A DNA stretch of 37,631 nucleotides from Calditrichales bacterium (GTDB taxonomy: Bacteria; Calditrichota; Calditrichia; Calditrichales; J004): positions 1 to 37,631 of the forward strand of contig WGCN01000186.1 of the NCBI GenBank assembly GCA_015493745.1. The letters run 5' to 3'. A program made the translations under genes and the position numbers. Every line of letters begins with the position of its first letter. The stretch's first letter is position 1. The notes beneath the pieces are model-generated. The model had not been told where the DNA came from and ran no database searches. It saw only the letters and a list, made by a program, of their open reading frames with translations. Of this stretch, positions 8,107 to 16,468 are shown piece by piece.

Positions 8107-8868
8107 ATGCCACAGGCGGCTATTGTGACCGGCATGGAACATTCCGGCACCACCTTTCTCTCGGATTTGCTAAAAAGCCATCCCCGTATAAACGGCGGCT
8201 TTGAGGGCGGTATGCTGCTGGGCAACAGCCCCGCCGATTTTCCTAACATCCAACCGTTTTATGACTGGATGCAGAAAGCCAACAATCCCACCCAATGGGC
8301 GGTGAGCGCGGAAAAGATGCGTTTTGTAACGGCCGCGCCCACCTGGCCGGAAATGTACAGGCGGGTGATGGAAAGTTCGCCGCTGTTTTCGGACACGGCA
8401 GACATACTGTTGGACAAAGCGCCGCCCTATATGCCCATACTGGATCAACTGATGCAAAAGGTACCTTTTCCGGCAATAGTTATCTACAAGCCTGTATTGT
8501 ACCAGTATACTTCCTACAAAAAAAGGGATTTTACCCTGGAAAATTTTGTCTGGCGCTATACCCATTATTTTACCGGATTTTTCAAGGCCTGGAAGCGCTT
8601 TTCGTCCCGGATGCTTTTGGTTCCCCACGGAGAGCTGGCCAGGAAACCCGAAGAGGTGCTACGGACTGTTTTCCGCTTTTTACACATAGAACAACCCGCC
8701 GATGAGGGCGATCCAGCATCCGCCCGCTTAACGGCAGGGCCTGTGACGGCGGATTATGACCCGGATAAGGCGGAAAGCGATATCCGCCTGCTTTCCGCTT
8801 ATGAAAAGGAAGTTCTTAACAAAATCAGCCAGGATGAGACACTGCATAAACTGGCCTTGCGCCTATAG
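8107..8868 (+). CDS. Sulfotransferase-family protein
   Basis: A 253-residue protein with no signal peptide. The N-terminus reads AAIVTGMEHSGTTFLSDLL, the P-loop-like 5'-phosphosulfate binding site of the sulfotransferase fold (usual form GxxrSGTT.l...L). The expected 3'-phosphate site, normally an RDPRD-like strand followed by a Ser, appears as IVIYKPVLYQYTSYKKR, where the usual first Arg is Lys and the loop is atypical, so donor use may differ. The family transfers sulfate from PAPS to sugars, lipids or proteins. GGAG 10 bases upstream supports the start. It stands alone between two signalling loci, with no PAPS synthesis genes in the window. Fold assignment is good; activity is uncertain. 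Confidence 0.72.
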   Translation: MPQAAIVTGMEHSGTTFLSDLLKSHPRINGGFEGGMLLGNSPADFPNIQPFYDWMQKANNPTQWAVSAEKMRFVTAAPTWPEMYRRVMESSPLFSDTADILLDKAPPYMPILDQLMQKVPFPAIVIYKPVLYQYTSYKKRDFTLENFVWRYTHYFTGFFKAWKRFSSRMLLVPHGELARKPEEVLRTVFRFLHIEQPADEGDPASARLTAGPVTADYDPDKAESDIRLLSAYEKEVLNKISQDETLHKLALRL

Positions 8869-8967
8869 AAAGTCACCGGTAAGTTGTTTTATGCATATTT
8901 TTCTTTTTTGAATAAGATATTTCAATTTGAGACGAATATAAACGCTACCTTCAATAAAAATAGCGCC

Positions 8968-11900
8968 ATGCAAAAACTACCGGAAGAAGAACTATCCCTG
9001 TATGCCTCGGCCATCATCAAAGGCTCGCTCAACGGCGTTTTAATCGCCGATGAAAACTACCGTTTTATTTTTGCCAATGAAATGGCCGCGCAAATTACCG
9101 GTTACAGTACTGATGAGCTGACCCATATGGATTTTCGCATGCTGCTCAGCGAAGAATCCCGGGAAAAGGTGGCCCTGTACTACAAACTGCGTCAACAGGG
9201 GAAAAAAGTACCTCAAAACTACGAGGCCACCTTCATCCATAAAAATGGTACCTGCCGGAATATTTCCATCAGTTCGCTGGCCGTGAACATAGAGGGACTT
9301 CCCCCCAGAACCATTGCCCAGGTGCTGGATATTACCGAACAAAAGCAGGCCCAGGCCCATAATGAGCATCTGGTACGCCTATACAATGTTTTACGACGCG
9401 TCAACCAAAGTTTTCAAAAGGCGGAAACCGCCGGAGAACTGTATAATGATATATGCCATATATTTACCGAATATGGCCATTTTGCCCTGTGCTGGATCGG
9501 TGTGCCGGATGAAAAGCGGGAAGTTAAGATAGAGGCCCTTTCCGGACCGGAATCTTCCTATATGAATAAGCTTAGTATCAGGCTGGAAAACCCCAAAGAG
9601 CGCGTGGGGCCGACCGCCCAGGCTTTTTTAAGCGGCCGGTACCAGATCAACAACAAATTACAGGACAACCCCACATACCAGCCTTGGGTGAATAATGCCC
9701 GTTCCCATGGGTTACAGGCATCGGCGGCCTTTCCGATCATTGTCAACAACAGGGTTGAGGCCACCATAAACCTTTATTCCTATGAGACCGATTTCTTTGA
9801 TGAGGATGAGATCGATCTGCTCACCGAAGCAGCGGCCGATATCGGATTTGCCCTGGAGAAAATGGCCGGTGAAATACGCGAAAAAGAGATACTGAAGCAG
9901 CTTAAGCTCAGTGAACAGCGTTATCACACCATTTCCGAAATGATCAGTGACTATACCTACGCCCATCAAATAACCGACACCGGACATTTGAGCCCCGTCT
10001 GGACCATGGGTGATATACAAAGTATTTGCGGATACAGTGAAAAACGCGTCGTCAACGACAACCTGTGGAGCAAACTGGTACACAGGGATGATCTGGATAT
10101 CTTTAAAAAACATGCCTCTCTTTTAAGCAAAGGTCAGAAAAGCACGGTGGAATACCGCATCATCGCCAAGGATGGCCGGATTCACTGGATTCAGGATTAT
10201 GCCTTTATTCTACAAAAAGACGACAATCAAAGACAGGTTGTCGGAGCCATAAAAGATATCACCCTGTTGAAGCAGCTTCATCAGGAACGGGCCGAATATT
10301 CGGAAAAGATGACCCGCATCTATGAAACCCTGGCCGATGCCATTGTTGTGATGGACAACCAGTTGATCATCACCGATGTTAATGAGGCGGCCATCACCAT
10401 GTTCGGTTACAAGCGCAAAAGAAGTTTGATCGGCAAACCGGCCATGAGATTTCTAAACGCCGATGCTTTGTCCGATGTTGTCCTGCGTCTTAAAGGGCTG
10501 GAGGTTTCCGAAAAACTCTCCAACATTCCCATGAAGGGGGCCCGGGTTAAGGGGAAAAGCTTCCCCATTGAGGTTTCCTTTTCAAAGCTGTTGGATGAAA
10601 AAGAGAAATGGATCGGTCTGGTGGCGGTAGTAAAGGATGTCACCCTGCGCGACCGGAAAAACAGGGAAATCAAGTCCATAAAAGAGCAACTGGAAAATAT
10701 TATTGCCAACAGTCCCGCCGCTCTGTATGCCCTGGAGGTACGCCGGAGTAAACAAATTCCAATTTTTGTCAGTGATAACCTGCCGGTGATGCTGGGTTAC
10801 ACGCTACAGGAGTTTTCCCATGACGAGAAGTGGTGGAAAAGCCGTATCCATCCCGATGACCTCAAGCGGGTTCTGGACAACCAAAAAAAACTGTACCGTG
10901 AAGGTCATCTGATCCACGAATACCGAATCCGTCATAAAAAGGGGCATTATATCTGGATACATGACGAACTCAATGTGGTGCGCAATGAACATGATATCCC
11001 GATAATGATTATGGGCTCGTGGGTAAACATCACCGAGAGAAAGATGGCCGAAGAGGAGCTTCGTTTTCTGGCACTGGCCTTGCGCAGTGTCAATGAATAT
11101 GTCTCCATCACCGACCTTTCGGACAAACTGATCTTCGTTAACGAGGCCTTGTGCCAGGCCTATGGTTACACCAGTGAAGAACTTCTGGGACAGGATGTTC
11201 GCGTACTGCAATCTAAAAACGAATCTGAAAATCCGGTCAAAAAGATCAGCGCGGCTACCCAGGCCGGCGGCTGGCAGGGTGAACTGATCAATTTGCGGAA
11301 GGATGGATCCACTTTCCCCATCCACCTTTCTACCAGCGTGGTACGGGATGACAAAAAGGAGCCCATAGCCTATATTGGTGTCGCGCGCGATATTTCCGAA
11401 CTAAAGGATTTACAGGAGCGCCTGCTGCAGGCCCACCGGATGGAAGCGATCGGCCGTCTGGCCGGAGGGGTTGCCCATGATTTCAACAACCTGCTTACGG
11501 TGATCCTGGGCTCCTGTCAGTTGGCCCAACTGCAATTTGAACCGGACCATGCCATCATGCCCCTGATGACCCAGATCGAACATGCTTCGGACCGCGCGGC
11601 ACAATTGACCCGCCAGTTATTGGCCTTTAGCCGTAAGCAGGTCATGGAAACAAAACTGTTCAACATCAACGACTCCATTCGTCATATGGCCAAGATGCTG
11701 TACCGGCTGTTAGGCGAGCATATTGAGCTTAACCTTATTCTTGACGATGATCTGGGAGCCATTCTGGCCGATCCCAGTCAGTTTGAGATGGTTGTGATGA
11801 ATCTGTGCGTGAACAGCAGGGACGCCATGCCCAACGGCGGAAAAATTGAAATCAAAACCAGCACCGTTCAATTTAGCGATGTTCCGCATGACTCCCCGGA

Positions 11901-12558
11901 TCTGGAGCCCGATGTCCCTTATGCCTGCATGAGTATAAAGGATACCGGTTATGGTATGTCTTCGGATATTCTTCCTCATATTTTCGAACCCTTCTTCACC
12001 ACGAAAGCCGAAGGGCACGGAACCGGACTGGGACTTTCCACCGTATATGGCATCGTTAAGCAAAGTCATGGTACCATCAGCGTAGACAGCAGTGATTCCG
12101 GAACCACCTTTTCTCTTTATTTCCCCATCTCCTCACCGGAAAAAGTGGAAGCCCCCGCACATCAGGTACTGGATCTGCCGGAGGGCCGGGGCCATATCCT
12201 GGTTGTGGAGGATCAGTTGGAGGTAAGAACTCTGGTACAGAATGTTCTTAAAATAAAAGGATATCATGTCAGGGCCATAGGTCCGGAAAGCTTTCAACAG
12301 ACATTGGACACGAGCGGGGAGTTTGATCTGCTGATCACCGATGTGGTTATGCCCAGGATAACCGGGGTTGAAGTTGCCAGGGCCTTTTCCGAAAAATATC
12401 CCCGGGCCCGTGTTCTTTTTATGTCCGGATATACCAGTGATATAATAAAGGAAAGCGGTTGGACCATAAGTGATGAAAATATATTGAGAAAGCCTTTCAG
12501 CCCGCGTGAACTATTAAGCCGTGTCGCCGACTTAATACCCACCGGTAAAGAGGATTAA
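8968..12558 (+). CDS. Soluble multi-PAS/GAF hybrid histidine kinase
   Basis: About 1196 residues, no membrane segment, so a cytoplasmic sensor. Order: PAS (about 10-125, NGVLIADENYRFIFANE), GAF (130-290, ending LTEAAADIGFALEKM), PAS (about 315-430), PAS (440-560, IVVMDNQLIITDVNEAA), PAS (570-690, with IHPDDLKRVL), PAS (695-815, YVSITDLSDKLIFVNEA), HisKA with H837 in AGGVAHDFNNLLT, the ATPase domain (GTGLGLSTVYGI), and a C-terminal receiver with FDLLITDVVMPR and the KPF loop. The HDFNN box and attached receiver are typical of hybrid kinases that pass phosphate onward through a phosphotransfer partner, not seen here. The first in-frame ATG (8968) is preferred; a TTG at 8884 would add 28 residues without a PAS-like sequence. 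No strong ribosome site is visible. It meets the opposite-strand kinase gene tail to tail with a 4-base overlap. Confidence 0.87.
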   Translation: MQKLPEEELSLYASAIIKGSLNGVLIADENYRFIFANEMAAQITGYSTDELTHMDFRMLLSEESREKVALYYKLRQQGKKVPQNYEATFIHKNGTCRNISISSLAVNIEGLPPRTIAQVLDITEQKQAQAHNEHLVRLYNVLRRVNQSFQKAETAGELYNDICHIFTEYGHFALCWIGVPDEKREVKIEALSGPESSYMNKLSIRLENPKERVGPTAQAFLSGRYQINNKLQDNPTYQPWVNNARSHGLQASAAFPIIVNNRVEATINLYSYETDFFDEDEIDLLTEAAADIGFALEKMAGEIREKEILKQLKLSEQRYHTISEMISDYTYAHQITDTGHLSPVWTMGDIQSICGYSEKRVVNDNLWSKLVHRDDLDIFKKHASLLSKGQKSTVEYRIIAKDGRIHWIQDYAFILQKDDNQRQVVGAIKDITLLKQLHQERAEYSEKMTRIYETLADAIVVMDNQLIITDVNEAAITMFGYKRKRSLIGKPAMRFLNADALSDVVLRLKGLEVSEKLSNIPMKGARVKGKSFPIEVSFSKLLDEKEKWIGLVAVVKDVTLRDRKNREIKSIKEQLENIIANSPAALYALEVRRSKQIPIFVSDNLPVMLGYTLQEFSHDEKWWKSRIHPDDLKRVLDNQKKLYREGHLIHEYRIRHKKGHYIWIHDELNVVRNEHDIPIMIMGSWVNITERKMAEEELRFLALALRSVNEYVSITDLSDKLIFVNEALCQAYGYTSEELLGQDVRVLQSKNESENPVKKISAATQAGGWQGELINLRKDGSTFPIHLSTSVVRDDKKEPIAYIGVARDISELKDLQERLLQAHRMEAIGRLAGGVAHDFNNLLTVILGSCQLAQLQFEPDHAIMPLMTQIEHASDRAAQLTRQLLAFSRKQVMETKLFNINDSIRHMAKMLYRLLGEHIELNLILDDDLGAILADPSQFEMVVMNLCVNSRDAMPNGGKIEIKTSTVQFSDVPHDSPDLEPDVPYACMSIKDTGYGMSSDILPHIFEPFFTTKAEGHGTGLGLSTVYGIVKQSHGTISVDSSDSGTTFSLYFPISSPEKVEAPAHQVLDLPEGRGHILVVEDQLEVRTLVQNVLKIKGYHVRAIGPESFQQTLDTSGEFDLLITDVVMPRITGVEVARAFSEKYPRARVLFMSGYTSDIIKESGWTISDENILRKPFSPRELLSRVADLIPTGKED

Positions 12559-15500
12559 AATAAAGCGGAAATGGCATTCCTCATCTCGCTGAACGTGTAT
12601 GGTTTTGCCACCACGCCACTAAAACCGAACTCCCGATAATTGGCCATTACAGGATCATGGGCATAGCCGCTGGATACCAGCGCTTTTATACCGGGATCCA
12701 ACTTTTTCAAAGCCTCCAGAGCTTCCCGCCCCCCCATCGCGCCCGGAACGGTTAAATCCAATATGTATAAATCAAAAGGGGTACTGTTTTCAAGAGATTC
12801 GGCATATTTTTCAAGAACGTGCTGACCGTCCTTAACCAAAACAACATTATGCCCCAGCTGCGTCAGCATTCCCCTGGCCACTTCACCGACTTCTTTATCA
12901 TCATCCATCAGCAGAATATTCAAACGGCCCACATCGTCACCGGATGTCCCGCCCGGTTTGTTATTGTTTGCGGATACCGCTTCCTCTTCGCTCGCGGGCA
13001 AATAAACGGAGAAAGTGGTTCCTTTTCCTTTTTCCGAATCCACCCTTATCACCCCTTTATGCTTTTCCACCACGGAGAAACAAACCGCCAATCCCAAACC
13101 GTTTCCGGAATCCTTGGTGGAAAAATAGGGTGTAAATATCTGATCGATATGTTTTTCATCTATTCCCGGACCTTCATCGCGGATACACAGTTCGATATAG
13201 TTCTTTTCAGGATTGGGTAAAAAGTTCATGCTCCCGGCGGGGACATTGCGCAGGCAGATATAGATTTTACCCTTGTCTCCCTGGGCCTCTTTGGCATTCA
13301 GCGTTATATTTTGCACAACCTGGCTGATCTGCCCTTTGTCGATCCGGGCCAAAGCCAGCCCCTCCTCGATATCATATTCACACTTGATGGCCGAACCGGT
13401 CAGTGTAAAATCGGCGGATTCCCGCACAACTTTTTGCAGGGCGGCGCTTTCGATAATGGGGCTGCCCCCCTTGGAGAAGGTGAGCAATTGCTGTGTTAAA
13501 CCCCTTGCCCTGACACAGGCCTTTTCGGCCGCGGACAACAGTTCCGATATTTTACTCTCTTTGCCTGCGTAAAGCCGGGAAAGTTCAAGGTTGCCCAGAA
13601 TTGCGGTCAGCAGATTGTTGAAGTCATGGGCAATCCCACCGGCCAGAACGCCAATGGCTTCCATGGTTTGGGATTGCAACAAATGCTCGTGCAGAAGCTT
13701 GTTCTCGGCTTCCGCCTTTTCCCTTTCCACAATCTGCTGATTCAGGCGGTCATTCATTTCTTCCAGTTCCCGGTTACGGCGATGGATACTGACGGTGCGC
13801 CAGCGATAGATTCCCGCCAGCAACAACAACAACAGCAGGATAACCGAATAAGTAAATACCGGTGTTTTCCAGAAGGGTGGAATAATGATCACCCTGAGAC
13901 TCTTTATTTCCGGATTCCAGATACCGTCACCATTGGTGGCTTTTACCTTAAAAGTATATTCACCTCCGGGAAGCGAGGTATAGGTGGCAAACCGTCTGCT
14001 GGCCGAAGTATATATCCAGTCGGTGTCAAAACCATCCAGTTTATAGGCATATTGTATGTTTTCGGGTTCGGTATAGTCCAAAGCGGCAAACTCGATGGAA
14101 AACACGTAATCGTCATAGTTGAGGGATATCTGGTCCACACTGTTCAGGATACCACTAAGAATCGGATTGTTTTTCGGGTTAACCCGCTTGTTGGCTATAA
14201 AAAGGTTGTTAAGAACCACCGGCGGTTTATAAACATTGAATTGCGCCTGATCCGGGGTAATGTACTCCAGCCCAAGCTTGCCGCCGAAATAGAGAGTTCC
14301 GTCCGAGGTCTGCCAGGAAGCATTGGGAACATATTCCGAATTGATCAATCCGTCGGCAAAGTTGAAATTGTTAAACTCATTTTTGGCGATATCCATGCGG
14401 GAGAGCCCTTTTTCGGTACCCAGCCACAGGATGTTCGAATCCTGGGCGGTGATAAAGCTGATTTTATTATCGGGCAGGCCATCCTTCATGGTATATAGAC
14501 GATAGTGCCCCGTTTGGGCATTGTAATGAATCAGGCCATCTTCCGTGCCCAGCCACAACAGACTGTCAGACTCTTTGTATATGGAAAAAAAACGACGGTC
14601 GCGGATAAGCCGGTCACCAAAGTTGATATGTTTAAATCGTTCCGTTTTCAGGTTAAAATAGTCCAGCCCGGCCCCGGTACCGATCCACAAACCGTCATCC
14701 CCGGCACGCTCCACAAAATAGACCTCATCATAACTCAGACTGTTTGTATCCGTATCGGAATGGATAAATTGTTTTTCAAGCCTTCCCGTACGCGGATTCA
14801 TTTTATTCAGACCGCCCTGATAATTTCCAAACCACAGATTGTCGCCGACTCGCAATATCGAGGTTACGGTGGAAAAGGTGACCGCCCCGCTTGTTTTATA
14901 GGGTAGTTCATAGTGGATAAAGGTGTTATCACGCAAGCGGTATTGATAGATCTGCTTTTGCGTGCCCAACCATATGATACCGGTGTCTTTCGGATCGGGA
15001 TAGATGGATCGCACAAAGTTACCCTGCCGGTAATGGTTGTTGATATTTGTAAACGGAAAATGTTTCAGACGCCTGGTTTGTACGTCATATTTATAGAACC
15101 CATAGATATTGCTAAAAAGAACATACTCCCGCCCTTTATATGTTACGCCGGAAATAGCGTGAATGTCTTTCCTTTTTAATTGATACTTTTCCCGGTTTTG
15201 AGAAGAGAACGTCATAAACAGCTTCCGGTTGGAGATATAGGAATTCAGGCCCTTGTTCTTCGTCCCCAGCCAAATCACTCCCGAACGATCCTGAAAGATT
15301 GAGCGAATCTCGGCGTCATTGAGCCCCTCGGGGTCATCGGGATCATCGGCCACATGCTTTATGCTTTCCGATTGGGGGTCCAGGATATAGACACCACTGC
15401 CGGAACCAAACCAGATGGTACCATCCTCCATGGGACAGATGCTGTTTATGGTATATTCATTATAGCGGTAACCGGGAATAAAGCGATAAAGATAGCGCTT

Positions 15501-16301
15501 AAATTTTTTTGTACGCAGATCATACCTGCTGATGCCGGCAATGGTGCCGATCCATAAAACACTGTCGCGAAGCAGCAGGTTGCGCACCACGTTGTGGCTT
15601 AGGGTGGCATCATCTTCCGCGTCGCTGTATATCCTGTGGAAGGTTCCGTTACGCTTGTCAAAAAGATTAAGACCGTTGGAAGTACCCACCCACAGGTGAT
15701 CCCTCCCGGCGCCGGTGATGGCCCACACCCGGTTGTTACTCAGACTCAGAGGATTGTGCGGATCAAATTTATAAACGGTAAAGCGCCCCGTTTCACGATC
15801 CAGCCTATTCAGACCGCCGCTAAAGGTGCCCAGCCACATTTTCCCATCCTCATCCTCATACAGGCTCTGAACACGGTTATCGCTGATGCTGGTGCTGTCA
15901 CCCGCCTTGTGTATATAATGGCGTGCCTTTAAGGTATGGGGATCAAACTCCTCCAGACCGCCGCCCCAGGAGCCGATCCAGATATGGCCGTCGCGGCTTA
16001 AATAGATATTACCGGCGTTATTGGAGGATATTGAAGTCGAGTCTTCCTCATTATTCTTGAAAACCGTCATGGTGTAACCGTCATAACGGTTCAAACCGTT
16101 GGGCGTACCAAACCACAGATAGCCATCCCTGTCTTGCAGAATGGAATAAACCGTGGAGTTGGATAAACCATCTTCCACGGTCAGATGTTTAAACCTGTAG
16201 GATACATCCATGGCGCCACTATAAGCCAACACGGGCATAAGGGCTATAAAAAACAGGTACTTAAGGTTTCTTTTATAAAATGAGGTCAGCATAAACATCA
16301 T
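12555..16301 (-). CDS. Reg_prop/Y_Y_Y hybrid histidine kinase
   Basis: About 1248 residues. A signal sequence or first helix (about 12-28) leads into a long periplasmic sensor made of repeated Reg_prop blades of the form 'LWIGT..GL.r.d' (for example YLWFGTPNGLNRYDG), enough for two seven-bladed propellers. A Y_Y_Y domain follows (TYTSLPGGEYTFKVKATNGD), then one helix (about 830-850), a coiled coil, HisKA with H892 (GGIAHDFNNLLT), an ATPase domain (GNGLGLAVCFSVVE) and a C-terminal receiver (FDLYILDLTVPGAMGG). This is the hybrid two-component system architecture used in Bacteroidota for glycan sensing, but without the usual AraC-type DNA-binding tail, so it needs a separate output. No SusCD genes adjoin it. 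The start is ambiguous among Met 1, 2 and 4 (16301, 16298, 16292). Confidence 0.87.
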   Translation of the reverse strand: MMFMLTSFYKRNLKYLFFIALMPVLAYSGAMDVSYRFKHLTVEDGLSNSTVYSILQDRDGYLWFGTPNGLNRYDGYTMTVFKNNEEDSTSISSNNAGNIYLSRDGHIWIGSWGGGLEEFDPHTLKARHYIHKAGDSTSISDNRVQSLYEDEDGKMWLGTFSGGLNRLDRETGRFTVYKFDPHNPLSLSNNRVWAITGAGRDHLWVGTSNGLNLFDKRNGTFHRIYSDAEDDATLSHNVVRNLLLRDSVLWIGTIAGISRYDLRTKKFKRYLYRFIPGYRYNEYTINSICPMEDGTIWFGSGSGVYILDPQSESIKHVADDPDDPEGLNDAEIRSIFQDRSGVIWLGTKNKGLNSYISNRKLFMTFSSQNREKYQLKRKDIHAISGVTYKGREYVLFSNIYGFYKYDVQTRRLKHFPFTNINNHYRQGNFVRSIYPDPKDTGIIWLGTQKQIYQYRLRDNTFIHYELPYKTSGAVTFSTVTSILRVGDNLWFGNYQGGLNKMNPRTGRLEKQFIHSDTDTNSLSYDEVYFVERAGDDGLWIGTGAGLDYFNLKTERFKHINFGDRLIRDRRFFSIYKESDSLLWLGTEDGLIHYNAQTGHYRLYTMKDGLPDNKISFITAQDSNILWLGTEKGLSRMDIAKNEFNNFNFADGLINSEYVPNASWQTSDGTLYFGGKLGLEYITPDQAQFNVYKPPVVLNNLFIANKRVNPKNNPILSGILNSVDQISLNYDDYVFSIEFAALDYTEPENIQYAYKLDGFDTDWIYTSASRRFATYTSLPGGEYTFKVKATNGDGIWNPEIKSLRVIIIPPFWKTPVFTYSVILLLLLLLAGIYRWRTVSIHRRNRELEEMNDRLNQQIVEREKAEAENKLLHEHLLQSQTMEAIGVLAGGIAHDFNNLLTAILGNLELSRLYAGKESKISELLSAAEKACVRARGLTQQLLTFSKGGSPIIESAALQKVVRESADFTLTGSAIKCEYDIEEGLALARIDKGQISQVVQNITLNAKEAQGDKGKIYICLRNVPAGSMNFLPNPEKNYIELCIRDEGPGIDEKHIDQIFTPYFSTKDSGNGLGLAVCFSVVEKHKGVIRVDSEKGKGTTFSVYLPASEEEAVSANNNKPGGTSGDDVGRLNILLMDDDKEVGEVARGMLTQLGHNVVLVKDGQHVLEKYAESLENSTPFDLYILDLTVPGAMGGREALEALKKLDPGIKALVSSGYAHDPVMANYREFGFSGVVAKPYTFSEMRNAISALF

Positions 16302-16401
16302 TATCGAGGATAAACACTGAATATTTACCTGTGATTCCTATTTTATTTTCCGGACGCTCTTTCTCCCGGCATGATAAACATATTAAAAACCCGAAAATAA
16401 A

Positions 16402-16438
16402 AAAGGGAGAAACCATCATGGAGCGATGGCTTCTCCCC
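16402..16438 (-). terminator. Rho-independent terminator of the M3 peptidase gene
   Basis: A 13-bp stem with one wobble (16405-16417 with 16425-16437) and a 7-base loop, followed on the minus strand by a run of T. It lies 31 bases beyond the stop of the peptidase gene and separates it from the kinase gene downstream. Confidence 0.85.
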
Positions 16439-16468
16439 GTACTTAAAAAGCGTTAAAAAACCGGCGGC

